From contig NC_031473.1 of assembly GCF_000006565.2 (NCBI RefSeq), positions 2,706,134 through 2,770,133 on the forward strand: a stretch of DNA of 64,000 bases, in the 5' to 3' direction. Positions 36,901 through 48,300 of this stretch are shown in pieces (within the stretch, counting starts at the first letter, position 1; each line of letters opens with the position of its first letter). The position numbers and the translations under genes are program-made. Origin of the DNA: Toxoplasma gondii ME49 (taxonomy: Eukaryota > Apicomplexa > Conoidasida > Eucoccidiorida > Sarcocystidae). The notes beneath the pieces are model-generated. The model was given only the letters and a program-made list of their open reading frames with translations. It made no database searches and had not been told where the DNA came from.

Positions 36901-37462
36901 GAAAGCAGGGAAAGGCGAAAAACCGGAAGGAAAGGAAGACCAAGGGACGCAGTCGCGTTTTAGAGACTCTGAGGGATTCGAACTCGCTGACCAGACGGAG
37001 AAGGAGCGGCGGTCAAACAGGACAAATCGAGGGAAGACGTCTGAGGAAGCTGTATGCTCTGGAGAAGGAGGCGAGAACCCACTGGTGCTTGGAGGAAAGG
37101 AAAGAGAGAAGACGACGACTGAAAAGCGAATGGGAAAGAAGCTTGCGCGGCTCTTCCAGCGGCCCTTCTGCTCCCTACCTTTCGTCTTCCTTGCCCGCGC
37201 TTCCGTCTCGTCTTTTCTTCCGCCCAAGAAGCGGAACAAGGGATGGGAGCTCCACGACATTCTCCCGCCCGAGACGCTGGTGCGTTTCTTCAGTCCAAAC
37301 GAAATGCTCGCGCTCCACGGCTTTCCTCCTTCTTTCAGTTTCCCCGAGGCGGACGAACCTCGTGCATGGCCTGCGCAGCGAAGAATGGTGGGGAACAGCT
37401 TGAACGTTCATCTCGTGGGCATGCTAATCGACTTCTTGGTTGAAGACCGAGACTGGAACTGA
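33944..37462 (+). CDS. DNMT2: DNMT2-type tRNA (cytosine-5) methyltransferase
   Basis: S-adenosylmethionine-dependent C5-cytosine methyltransferase of the DNMT2/TRDMT1 family, whose known substrate is C38 of tRNA-Asp. The single frame encodes 1172 residues. Motif I (LILYSGIGGMHCGL, residues 4-17) is followed by about 350 low-complexity residues before motif II (GVIDVNPTAMDVYRQN, about 377). The catalytic loop is PPCQPFTRIGLQ (about 454), then LLENV (about 496) and FGIPNCRSRCF. Another large insert carries a CxxCxxCxxC cluster (about 667). The DNMT2-type CFTRSYG follows (about 865), then an acidic/basic insert of over 200 residues, then LHGFP and GNSLNVH at the C-terminus. Human DNMT2 is 391 residues, so about two thirds here is insertion. 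No stop interrupts the inserts, but some could be introns (a GTAGGT lies at 35702). Confidence 0.92.
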   Translation: MTLKALILYSGIGGMHCGLYHARLLRRLRMRGISPFPPLPCGEDGQEAHSEGELPRRTSRQIADSAQPASDGAATTRQEKRGGLESENLRFDFQESACDAGEDRRREAKEISQEEDDDAKLVEALKGISRDGDSVCIHPIVSEFIRLPPSRTEPWPSSSMQAALWSSPDRKAEQKKRTGTRPTSAQGEGQDPENGEQARPDEKELTNQKKTQGEVKRGNADTKGKQEVAEGSLRSPVIPESPVLEAGEKLKSCPPTEEPTTATAAPSPRERENSPGDSPSFLSDPETPNPNVGTVQEPTRSAAETAHAVSPSSANAMTPSGGVSPQFPTSPSEPSRAADPTRPSEESPSLSFRPDKVPASSASKHSPSPRFRFLPFEVVGVIDVNPTAMDVYRQNLLPCSTSPSPRRPSSPPKSFPSSRLPSASAPLTSTKSIDSFPASFYGAFHADIWLVSPPCQPFTRIGLQKGNADRRNVSFLYLLDVLCQLPHAQRPKYILLENVVRFEVSDTFDCLVHALECVCGYEVNVFHLNPLHFGIPNCRSRCFVTAKKSESPQRSDARALRPALAWRRWQGRLSRPAEPTKKEGEAVGREGGREADGGEEQRAQNEGVSGDDGSILRAKRRGIWTLWKPQRRQRHREKETDKNGRKEEIDEKQRKKTQAVSTSGPSCLDCWNCERCVRRQKRQKAGKETRAVLKHIPGVYASPAFYCCPIRPLEDFLDARFPPKAPFVQTEQPVTSPCLTDLRAPPLPGAQEPRVTPRRQASGRRETKDEDEVQSSNCDEHWEDISLVQDASSSTPRMQDMRAVDAVQSSLHAAASVYSALGFVPGTKPGMWRRQTAALILSQQQKERIWFSVDLVRRCDRRSSCFTRSYGRTGHAQYGSLLVLDEDLALEQRWAAFARKLRAKQGGIADGEGDVGEGERTQFEEAEAKDEGSNSRGDRCKTRTCADAGSARSARREMSPNLVKTEKNGDRSGDGKEVGDGSAESQKAGKGEKPEGKEDQGTQSRFRDSEGFELADQTEKERRSNRTNRGKTSEEAVCSGEGGENPLVLGGKEREKTTTEKRMGKKLARLFQRPFCSLPFVFLARASVSSFLPPKKRNKGWELHDILPPETLVRFFSPNEMLALHGFPPSFSFPEADEPRAWPAQRRMVGNSLNVHLVGMLIDFLVEDRDWN

Positions 37463-39715
37463 ACGACAACGAAGGGGAGAGAGAGTTTCTCGATCGAGTG
37501 CATAAACTGGAAGCAAACGAAAGAGACAGAAAGAATGAAAACGTTCTTGAGGCACACAGTCGCCTAGCGTAGAATCAAGAAAACACACAAGAGGTGTCAG
37601 GGTGGACAGGAAAGCACGAACATTTGAGAACACGACTTGGAGAGAGGAGAAACATGGAATGAAAGGTGGAAAAAAGGGACTTTTCAGGGGGGAAGGAATG
37701 GGAACACAAATTAGGTAACAGGTAAAGAGCATTGGGGGAATACACGAATTCGTTTAAGAGCGTCAGGGGATCTTTCAAGTCTAGGTTTTGTGACGAGAAG
37801 AAAGGACTGGAGGACCCTGTGTGCATGACCGCAGTTGTGAGACAAATAGACAAGTATTCCGTTTTGTCTTGCCTTTTGTAGCTCGCACTGTACGAGCCCA
37901 ACAACAGGAACCGAAAGATCGTGGGGAGACTTGTGCCACTTGGAACTTGACTGTCTTTGTTCGCTGTCCACCACACGAGAACTGTCGATTGTTTTTTGAA
38001 TGTCTTTTGTTTTGTGATTCTGCGCCGGTTCTTGCCCGCTAGGACGCGTCGCGACTCTCGTTCTCACTAGTTCTATCTCGAGACGCATTGTCAATGACAG
38101 TCCGTTCACGTTTTTAGGCGTTCAGTCTTGTTTGCCTGTTCGGCATGTTATTGCTTCCTGCAACTCAGTTGCTCCAGTTCCCTAGACAGCTGGAAAACGC
38201 CTGCTCACTCGGCGTTACTGTGGTCTCCCCTTGTCCGTTTTCCTCTCTTTCCTCTCGACGCCTCTCGTTTCTCTCTCGTGTCTCTGCGTTCTTTGGCGAA
38301 CGGACGTACCGCGGAGCGAGAGAGAAAGCGCGAGCATGTGAACGAACACTCGATTTTCAGTGCATGCACCCGCAAGTTTAAAACCGCCAGTGACTCAGGA
38401 AACGAAGTGTGACTGGCAGAAAATCTGAGGCGGCGCTGCGACCTCTCTGGTGAGAGGGGAAGGAAAAACAGATTGGAAAGCACCGGCACAATTGACAAAG
38501 GCTACACAGTTTCAGGTAGACAGGGAAGCTATCAGTAGAATTATAAAGCCGACGTGCCGTCGAAAACCACCCTTCCTGGGCAAATTGACTTTGAAAGGCT
38601 TCTGGAGAAAAATCAATTGTCATCTGCGGAAAAACGATAGCTCGTGCAGGGCGAACCGATCACCACAATCACGGATTGACAACTGAGGACGGTGAATAAA
38701 TAGAAATTAACAGACGCTGATAGGGGTCCAAGTTCGCGTCGAAAACCTCCTTCAAAAAGGTGAACTTCCGCCAACGCAGAGAAATTCTCTTTCTCCGGAT
38801 GCAGTTCGAGACAAACAAAACTGGCTCTCTGGGACACACCCTGGTGCAAAGGGCACTCCAGACCTCTCTGCTGAAACTCTTCTGAAGAAAACAGAACGCA
38901 GGCGACAGCAGCGCCAGTTCAAAAACCAAAGAAGTAAGTTGACTCTCCTCAAATTCAGCGAAGCAGATGCGGAGTTTTGGCGCATCTTTTCTCACGTTCA
39001 CAGGCCGATTCATTCAGTGGCCGGCGCTACAGGCACGTGGACAGAGCGTTAAAACTCATGCCCATATGCTCTGTTGGCTGCGACTTCTGAAAGTCTAAAG
39101 TTTGACAGAAGCGTTTAGCAGTTTGAAAGGACAGTCGCTGTCTGGCTGTTCTGTCGAAAGAAGGGGGGTTAGTTAGTTAGTCTGCTATCTTTCGAGAGGA
39201 CAGCAACTTTCGTGGCTGATGTCTAAGCGGAGCATCTTCTCTAGCTGTGTCGCTGCCTGTGTTGCGCTTAGGACAGGCGCACGGTGACAGAAATCGAACC
39301 GGCGAAAAGAGAAAAAGGACAGGGGGGGAGGGGGAAGAATTGATGAGAAGAAGAAGAAGAGGAAACGACCGGCAGAGAGCAACTAGACAAGGGATCATAA
39401 GGATGTGAGGAAAGGAAAAACGAAGGGGAAAGAAGAAAGGTAGAGAAGACAGAGAAGAAAGAAAAGAGAACTCGAGACAGACACGCTTGCCGCTGTCGCC
39501 AAGAGGCTGTTGCATAATAGATGCCAACAAGGAAGTCGCTGATGCGAGTTTGTTAATCGAAACTGGAGTCGATGTCTGAAGCAAACCAATGCATGCAGTC
39601 CAAGGGAAGCCCCAGAGACACTCGAGCACGAGCAGACGGAAGCAAACAAGCTCTCCACCGCCGTCCTGGCATTTCTTGCTCAGGTGGAAGAGACGAAGAA
39701 AAACACTCTGTTTCC
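37463..39715. other. Convergent intergenic region (3' UTRs of DNMT2 and SPF27)
   Basis: Separates the converging stop codons of DNMT2 and SPF27. Contains purine-rich stretches (39,300-39,480) that produce false Ser/Phe-rich frames on the complementary strand. No gene, RNA or mobile element could be supported. Confidence 0.45.
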
Positions 39716-40131
39716 CTAGGCGTCATCGTAGTCGACCGCATCATCTTCCTCTCGGCTGAGGTGAGCTCGCGAAGACGAGGAAACGCCTTGAGGGCGTTCA
39801 TTGTGAAGAGAAGAATGCTGAAAATGCAGAGGAGAAAAAGCTACACATCCGTGAAGACTTTGACACGCACCGTCGTTCATCAGACAAGCACCCCTTCGAA
39901 ATATGGCAACTACCATTGGACACCTTGGTTTCAGAAGAAATCCTCAGAAGAGCAGACAACATCGCCGTGTCCAGGAAAAGCAAAGCTTCGAATCTGCACA
40001 AGTGTAGAAATACATATTTCAAAACACAGAAAAACGTACACAGAAACTCATGCACACACACCCACCAAAACGCATCCAAACACGTCTACACATATATCTA
40101 CAAGCCTTTATACATCTCAATCTATAGAAGC

Positions 40132-40168
<37 letters not shown>

Positions 40169-43124
40169 TATACGTAGCCATCGGTCGGGGGTCGGTCTGG
40201 CGATCACATGCAGCAGACGAGCAAATCGAACGCACCTCCGTTGCTGCACTGGACGAAGAAGGAACAGAGGAAGACGGTGATTCCGACACTGTTGCTTCTG
40301 ACCCCAACGCTGCCGCCGCCACAGGTGCAGCCCAGGTTGCCTCCTCTTCCTCAGGGTCGCTATCGTAGTCCTCTGGAAGGAGACCTCTGTGTTTGTAAAA
40401 CACAGCGAAACAGAGACAACTCGTTCCTTTGAAAGAAAGTAAAGACGCCATAGACGCCGCAGACACGGGGAGACGAAGAATCGCGAAGGCGACAGAAAAA
40501 GCAAGTAGACAGCGACGGACGCCTGTAACGACGTTCGTTGGAGGAGACACAGGGAAACTCAAGAGCAAAGAGAACAGTGGGCAGAAGAGAGAGAAAACAA
40601 GGGACGAATGAAAACAAGGTGCTGAAGAAAAGGCAACAGAAAAAAAGAAAGAGAAGGAACTGGAAGACTCACCTGACACGGCACTTGTGTTTCAGCTCAG
40701 CAACTTCTTCGTTCAAGTGCGCAAGTGCACCCATGATTTCCCGGTTTCTGCACAGATGAAAACGCAACGGCCAATCGAAAATGACACGCGAAGTGACCTC
40801 GCAAGAAGAGCGAAGGTCCAAACAAAGAACGCTTCGAGACGAGGTGAAGAAGAAACAGAACACCCGAGAAAAGAACGCGAAGGGCGGGAAAACAACGGGG
40901 ACGAAGGGGGAGTGGGGGGAGAAAACGACGAAAGAACTCTAAGGAGGAGTTGTCTCAAAGGACCTGTTGATGCAAAACGACGAAAGGAATAAAGCACACA
41001 CTGTCACACATATTGAAAGGAATGTGAAAGAGCGAATAAAAAGTGAAGAAGAAGAGACGCAGTCACCGAGGGACCGACAACGCGACAGCCCGACACAGGC
41101 CAGTCACGAAAAACGCCCCTAACCTGATCTCGTAGTCCTCTTTTGTGCGGTTCAGATTTCGAAGGGCGTTGCCACATTCCACTTGCTCAAGCTTCCTCGT
41201 TTTGCTGACAGCATCGACTTCTGTCCGCACGCGCTTCAAAGCCGACTCCCAGCTGAGACAAAACAGAACAGGTGCACAAACAGAAGCTAAGAGAAATAAG
41301 CCAAAAATGCGAAGAAGGCCTCACTGCGTTCAGGACTACCTACCAAAGTAGCTTGCATGATATTTAGGTGCATGAGCAAGTCAAACAGAAACGGACAGAG
41401 TCCCACAGCAGTCCGCACACACTCGGAACAGAGGGCCAGAACAGACGCATACGCACATTCACGTGCGTTTCTACCTCTCGATGCATATTTACACATACCG
41501 ATGTATAAGAAGAGAATGTGTGGGAGACACGCATGTAAAAACGATGAATGAAAGAGAAAACAATGACAGGAAAATGCACATAGGCCTGAAAAAGCGGATG
41601 TACAGATGTCGACGCCTGTGACGTGAAGTATGCCTGCATTTCTGAGGCTCAGCTGCAGGAAAAAAAAGTAGTATCTTCCGACTTACTGGCTCTCCTGTGC
41701 CATGAGCCCCTGGAGATGTCTCGTCCAAGACGAAATCGCGTGAATGTTCATCAAATCGAGATTTGTCTGACCCAAACTCAGGTGCTCGAGAAGAGACTCG
41801 CAAGTCGTGATGGACTTGCGCCACTCCGCAGTGTCGCCCGATTTAGGGGGAGCAGGCGCCGCTTCGTACAGTCGACTCAAGTCCAGTTTCTGCATCGGTT
41901 CGCCTGAAAAGTGAAGAAAAAGCAGACACTCTTGAAACGTCAGAAACAACGACAAGCAGAAAAACGGACACCCACAGATTCTTCCAGGCAGGATGCGCGA
42001 ACAGAGATGCACCATTCTTGTCCACCCTTTGCGAGCGCGCTGTTCGAAAGAGACACGAGAGGGAGACAGTGGAGACGCGATTTCCATACAAGTACCAGGG
42101 ATCGAGGCAATCCAAGAGACGGTGGGAAAAAGGCAGCTCTCTGGGATCCTTGCGGACGACATGAAAAGGCACGGAGAAAAAAAAGAACGAGAAACAGGAA
42201 AGGGGTAGCCGAGGCAGAGAAGGTGAAACGTGGATGCAGCGAACCGTAGAGCAGAAGGGGAAAACAGGAAAGGGCAAGGAAACATATATCCCGAGAAGAA
42301 AGCACAAAAACAGGCGTCCGTGACGAGACCCAAGACATACGACGCCGATGAATACGAGAGCAAAGAACTCAGGCAGTATCGAAATAAGACGCAACAAGAA
42401 AGGAACAAGAACCCCGTTCGAAAAGAGTCAGACGGCCAGTACTTCGGTTGGGTGGAGAACAAAGACGCCCGGCGACGTCGTACTTTTTCGCCTCGTCAAG
42501 CGAGAAGTTTGGCCACAAAGAAGCGTCTTTATGCGAGGTGCATACACCTGAAGAGTTGAGACTTCTGCAGTCATGATTTGCCGCGTGTGAAAGGAGCTGT
42601 GAGCGCACGTGGCAACATCCAGCTGTCACCCTTTATCTGCAGAGAAGACCCGTTCACCGAGCTAGTGTCTGGACGGTTACTCCAACGGCTGAAGTTCGCT
42701 TCTTGACTTTGGCCTTCTCACCTCGTTTGAGTCGCAGGAGTTCTCTCCCGACCAGCGAGTTCGGATTGTCCAGATGCGGCGTTCGCGGAGCTGGAAGAAG
42801 CTCATCGAGGTACTCTTTGAGGAGCTCGTCCTCGAGAGAAGACGCTTCTTCGTCGCTGCTTCGGCCGGCGTTTTGCCGCCTCGCTCGGCGCTCGCGGTTC
42901 ATAAGAACCAGTTCCTGTTGAATTAAACTCTTTGCTTCTTCATTTTGTTCGGGTGTCAACGCATCGACGTACGGGAGGGTGTCGACCAAGTGTGCCAGAG
43001 GAAGCGCCTGGGCAAGAAACTTAGGAGACGCGCCGTTTGTCAAACCCTGAGGCGGAGGCGACGAAGTCCGCAAGGCGAGTGCCGAGGAGGGCGGCGACGA
43101 CGCCTGCACTTCTGTACCCGCCAT
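39716..43124 (-). CDS. SPF27: Pre-mRNA splicing factor SPF27 (BCAS2), Prp19 complex subunit
   Basis: Subunit of the Prp19/NineTeen complex that activates the spliceosome. Six exons: 43124-42722, 41903-41687, 41252-41124, 40747-40673, 40386-40174 and 39755-39716. Phases agree throughout and give 358 residues. Conserved blocks are LVDTLPYVDA and QELVLMNRE (exon 1), LYEAAPAPP and the helix around NLDLMNIHAISSWTRHL (exon 2), and a coiled coil across exons 3-4 ending KEDYEIRNREIMGALAHLNE, which aligns with the KNYEIE segment of human BCAS2. Exons 5-6 add a C-terminal tail absent from the 225-residue human protein: Ala/Ser-rich, with acidic ends (DYDSDPEEEE and REEDDAVDYDDA). The last intron contains a TA repeat right after its donor, so the tail model is less secure than the core. 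Confidence 0.88.
40129..40172. repeat. (TA)n microsatellite at the SPF27 exon 5 donor
   Basis: Near-perfect TA run, interrupted once by TG, that starts immediately after the proposed GT of the last SPF27 intron. Length changes here would alter the donor environment but not the coding sequence. Confidence 0.93.
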
Positions 43125-45324
43125 TTACGGAAGCATAAGAGAGCGGTGCAGGCGATCGTTTCGTTTTGCAATTAAAATGGTGTGGCAGGGCCGGAGGAAA
43201 CGCGCTGCCTCTCTCGCGAAGACTCCAGAGAAACGACGGCAAAACGCAGAGAGAATCTCCCTGGATTTAATCCATAACACGTAAGGAAGCGAAGACGGGG
43301 ACGTGAAGAAAGAAAGTAGCGCGAGAGGCTGCAGGAGACTGGCAGTTCCGGCAGTGCCAGGCAAAAATATCGCGGCGAACGGACGACTAACTTTCAGTGG
43401 ACGTACACTCGAGCAGCAGCTGTCAAGGCCGAGAAGCAGTGTGATTCACAAGGGAGGCGGTAAAGAACCAAGAAAAATTACATGAGGAACCGGGAGAAAC
43501 GAATAGCGCGATGACGTTCCACAACTGGGAAAGAAAATTCGCCGACGGAACAAAAGTCAACAAGTCTGACCGGCAAACCTCCAGTTTCGACAGCGTCCGG
43601 AATCACCTCTTTCGTATACATGGGATGCCTCCACTCCCATACGGCAAGGAAAGGACGAAACGGCACCCCTTTGCTTATTTCGGTTTCCCCGTTCGGTCGC
43701 TGAAGGTCGCTTTTCCCTGCTGAGACTGCGACACCGAGCGTCAGTTTGCTCTCCTCATGGGAGAAAACAGCTGGAAATGCATGCACACATGTACCGGTAC
43801 GTGAAAATCATACGAGCAACCGTTGCGTCGATCATGGTCCTCTTCTCATGTATATCGCTGCTTTTTATTTCACTTTCGAAACCCGCTCCACTATTGGAAG
43901 AATGGGAAGCGGAATCACGGAAAAGCAAAGGCAGTGCGAAGTCGAATGTAGTTTGTCAATGACGAACCCCTCACGAAACATACGGTATGGGTATTTCCTG
44001 GAATTTTCTGCGTTTCTGTCACGCTTTTGCAACAAACTACACAAGGACTTCTTCTTTGGAGTGCCTTACCAGTTAGATGCTTGTTCAAAGCACAACAGAA
44101 GGTAATTTGCGGGGCTCATACTGGCGGCTGTACCGCTGCCCCGCCCGTAGATGTACGAACAAGAAGACAACTCGATCAAGAGTTCCCCTATCCATTTGTC
44201 TTTGCTCATTTAGTATGAGTCGGTTCGGGCGTTCTTCTGGCATTCAGCAGGAGCTAGGATTTATGGTGTTCCTATCGAATACCCGCGCTAGACGCTGGAG
44301 CTTTTCGTGGGGGAATTTTGCGGCGGGCCGGCATTCACTTCCCTTTTTGAACGACGCAACATGAGAGAGACCTGCTCGTAGGCTGTTCGTCTGTTGGCTT
44401 TTCTACGGTGGCACGTTTCTCACTGTCTTCTTTGGAGGCAAGGGAACCCCCGTGAAATCAAATAGAAACGCTGACAGCTCGTACGTGGAGCGAGACTGTT
44501 GTCCAGTGTCGATAAGCGAGGTTTGCGTTTGCAGTTTCACTCGAGGCCGAGAAAGTGCGTGAATCAGTGGTCGAAATGATGATGTAGCAAAGAAATGTGT
44601 TTTCGGTGTTTCTCCTCCATGGTTTGGGAGGTCGATCACCAACGTGAAACGAAGACAAGCGTGTTTAAAGAAGCAGATGCCAATGTGGGTAAATGGGTAG
44701 TTACACTTCACAGAAATTCACTGAAAACGAGAGGGTCTCTGGAACTTCCTCACCCATGATAGATCGCAGAAAAACGGACGTACCAGATCTCTGGAACACT
44801 GTCGCAGAGACGCAGAAAGAGCAACGCCGCCAAAAGGACACTTTTTCAATGACTCTAACAAGCGCTCTAGTAAACAGTTATTTGCAGTGAAGATCTCCAA
44901 GCAAAGAGTGACTGCTTACAGCCTTCAGGGCCTGCCATCTGGTCCTGTGCAACCACACTAGCGGAGAGAAGGCTAGTAACTGCTGTTATAGTTTAACGGA
45001 AAAGTGTGTACCTGCGGGTATTACAGAAATAACGGTTGAAAGTACACAACCTCTTCGCCTGGAATGGAAAAAGCCGGACTCTCATTCAGAAGAAAACGGG
45101 GAATGCTACTTTATCCATAAACTCAGTGATTGTGTGCAGTGGAACAAAAGAAACAACGCAGAGAAAAATGGGTCTCTGCTCTGATGACAAGACGCCAGTG
45201 AAGAACCCATGCAGTGCGTCGACTGTTTCTTTACTTTCGCGCGGACCTCTTACATTCTCCTTCAAGCGCCGTTGTTTCTACCGACAGGAATGTAAGCTTG
45301 ATTCACGGACACCGAGAAACACCT
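43125..45324. other. Intergenic region upstream of SPF27 and downstream of the giant gene
   Basis: About 2.2 kb holding the SPF27 promoter side and the 3' untranslated region of the giant minus-strand gene. Only short frames without similarity are present, and no repeat or RNA gene was recognised. Confidence 0.45.
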
Positions 45325-48300
45325 TCAGACTCCCAATTCGTTCCTGCTCTCCGTCTTTCTCTCGTTTGCTCCTCTGGCTGTCTCTGGACCTCGAAGAAAC
45401 GCTGGCAAAAAAACGGCCGGCGGAAGTACAGGGACACGGAGAGAAACGTTTAATTCCTTCTCCGCTTTAAACGAATCGGGGATCTTGCCTTTCGTTCTGT
45501 GCGAAACAGAGGCACATGTGAATGCTGCATCTTCCTGAAACACGCGTGAGACAAGAGAGGTACGCGGAACGCGTTTTCGCGACGTCCTCCCGTGGTCGAC
45601 AGCAGACGAATCGTGAGCCTGAGTGCCGCCGAGAGAAAGATCTCTTTTCTTTTGGAACCTTCTTGCGACAACGCAGAATCCTTCTTTGCCGCTCTTCGTC
45701 TGTTCACTTCTCGTGTTCGTTTGCTCGGCCGCTCCCTCCACCTTCTTCACCTTCCACGCCTGCTTCGGCTGCACTTCGTTTTTCCAGAGTTGCTTTCTTC
45801 CTTCGTCACTCTCGTTCTCTTCGCTGCCCTCGCGCTCTTGCGCTTCGCTGTTGCCGTGTCTCCCTTGTCTCTTCTGCCTGTTTCCATTGGCCGGAGACGA
45901 AGAGAGTGGAAGTCGCTCTTTTTCCTTCTTTGCCAACGACCCAAACAACATGTCTGCAGACCGCATTGCGAGAGACCTTGGAAGATTCTTTTCACAAGCA
46001 GAAAACGGTTGACAGGAGCTCACCAAGTCCGAGAGTCGAGAACGCACAGCAAGAGCTGAAGACAGAGGCAAGGAGAGAGAAGGAAGAGAAGACTCACAAA
46101 AGGAAGGAGACGGCGTGATCAGAGTTGAAGAAGGATCGGTCGCAGATGCATCTAGGGACTTTCTGCGTGAACACTTGCGACATTTTGATCGATGGAAAGT
46201 TGTTCTTCGATGACGGGAGGAGAGACAAGGCGGCGCCGGGTGTGCCGACACCTGGCACCTTCCCTGATACCGGGATGAAGAGGCAAGAGAAAACCACGAT
46301 TTGCCTTTGGTAGGGGGACGGAAAACAACTGCGACACGAACGTCCCTGCTCTTGTCGTCTTCATCTCCCTCAATCTCGTCTTCACCAGTCTCCCCGCTGC
46401 AACATTTCCTTCCCTCTTCCACTTGTTGTTCACCTTCTCCTTTTTCTAGTCCTCTTTCGCCTTCTTGTGTCGGTTCCCTTTCTTCTCCAACAGTTTCCAG
46501 CGACCTAGAGTGGCCACAGACTCCGTGTTCTTCTCCGTCGAACACCGTTTCTCCATCCCTTCTGTCTCCTTCAGCCTTCTTGCATTCTTCGAGCTTGTCG
46601 TCGTCCGTCTTTGCTTCTCCTTCCCCAATCTGCACAGCCGTTGTCGCTCCGACACTCCTCCCATTTCTCATTTCATTTCTCTTCTGAAGGTGACGGCAGT
46701 CTCCCTCCGCTGTCCTCCTCCGAGAGCTGTCCTCCACGCTCTCTGTTGGACTGTTCTCTTCTTCTCGTTTCTCGATTGGCGCGAGAGTCTCCTTCAAGAC
46801 TCTGAGCTCTCTCCCATTCTGCATACTCTCCTCTCCTGAGTCGTTGTGCCTCTTCTCGTTTTCCTGCAGTCCTTTTGCGAAGTGACTTCTTGTCTTTTCG
46901 TCCCCCGTCGTCGTTTTCCTCCTCTCTTCCTCCTCCGTCGTATTCTTTGCTTTTTCAGGTCCTTCTTCTCCTTCTGGGACGTCTCGCTCTTCTTCGTCGG
47001 ATTCGTCTTCCTCCGCGTCTTCTTGTTCTTTTACTTGTTCTCCTTCTTGTCTCCCTTTTCCTTCCTCTATTCCTTCCCCCCCTTCTTCTTCCCTTTCTTC
47101 TTCTCTTTCATCTGCTTCTCCCATTTCCTCTGCTGCGTCTCCTCCTTCTCTCTCTTCTTCTTCTCTCTCTTCTTCTCTCTCTTCTTCTTCGCACTCTGCT
47201 CTGGCCGACCCCTCCTTGAGTCGTCGTCCGTCTCGTGTCTTTCGACTGGCATTCTCCGGTTTCTCTGCAGTGTCTAGGTCTCTCGTTTCTCTGTGTTGAC
47301 CGCAGTTCTCCGTTTCGCGTCTTTCGCAGAAGGCGGAAAATCGACGAAGAAGGCGGGGAACCGAAATGACCGGAGCACGCAAGCGCTGCCCGGCAGCAGG
47401 GACTCGCACATTCCCCGGTGGTCGGCAAGAGTCATCAGGGCGCGAGAAAGGACGTTGAAAGAGCGACCGGAAGAACTCGGTACTCCTCGAAGACCTCTCA
47501 CCAGGAGACTGACCTCCGCAAGAAAAATCAGATTCGTCTTTGCCACAGTAGCGCCCAGGCATGGAAGCCTTCGACGCCAACACAATCGCAGCAGACAAAG
47601 CAGACGCAGAGGACGCAGAGGACGCAGAGGACGCAAAGGACGCAGAAGCGCTCGGGTGAGGGGAAAGAACGGGGAGACAGCGACAGTTCCACGGTCCACG
47701 TAGCGGGAGGCGGAAAGAAGAACTCGGAGAGGGAGACGACTGGTTTCCCCGAATCGGGCGTGAAACAGAGGAGATAACAGAGACGCTGGAGACAGCTGTC
47801 GATGTTTCGATAAGCTGGTGTAGAAGGCAGAGAGCGACGAAGGCTTCTCGAGATCCACCGTGTTTCGCCCTGTGTCTGAATTCCCAGAGAGCGAGATACA
47901 GTCCAGCGAGGCGCAAGAGCAGTGTCTGCGACCTGCGTCGATCAAGCTGGAAACACGAATGCCTTTCAAATTCCAGTTCGCCGGCTTCTTTTCCTTCTCT
48001 CGTCACTGGGGTCTCCTCTGTCTCCGTTTGTCCTAACCTTTTCTCTCTGCCGAAGTTTCGCCCTGTTACCCAGGTCGAGTCTCCGACGCTCTCACCTCTC
48101 TGTAGACTCTTCGTTTTCTTCCTTTCGCCTTCTGCGTCGCCTCCTTGTTGCTCTTTCTGAGGCCCGCGATCCCTCCACGAACCCTCTCCAGGGGACGAGA
48201 GAAGCTGCGAGAGACTCTGTTCAAAGTCTTGGACGGAGACGTAGTGTGTCTGCGCGTCTGTACGCTTCTGCACCTGTTCTCCGTCCTTTGCGACATGCTC

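Noticed and set aside
39280..39305. GGTTCGATTTC-like word on the minus strand, similar to a tRNA B box.
   Set aside because: The flanking bases cannot form the T stem, and no A box or acceptor stem is found at the right distance.
46846..47277. Plus-strand frame rich in Phe and Leu that looks like a multi-pass membrane protein.
   Set aside because: It is the exact complement of the Glu/Arg-rich block in exon 2 of the giant minus-strand gene (GAG/GAA repeats read as CTC/TTC). The minus frame is open for 1432 codons.
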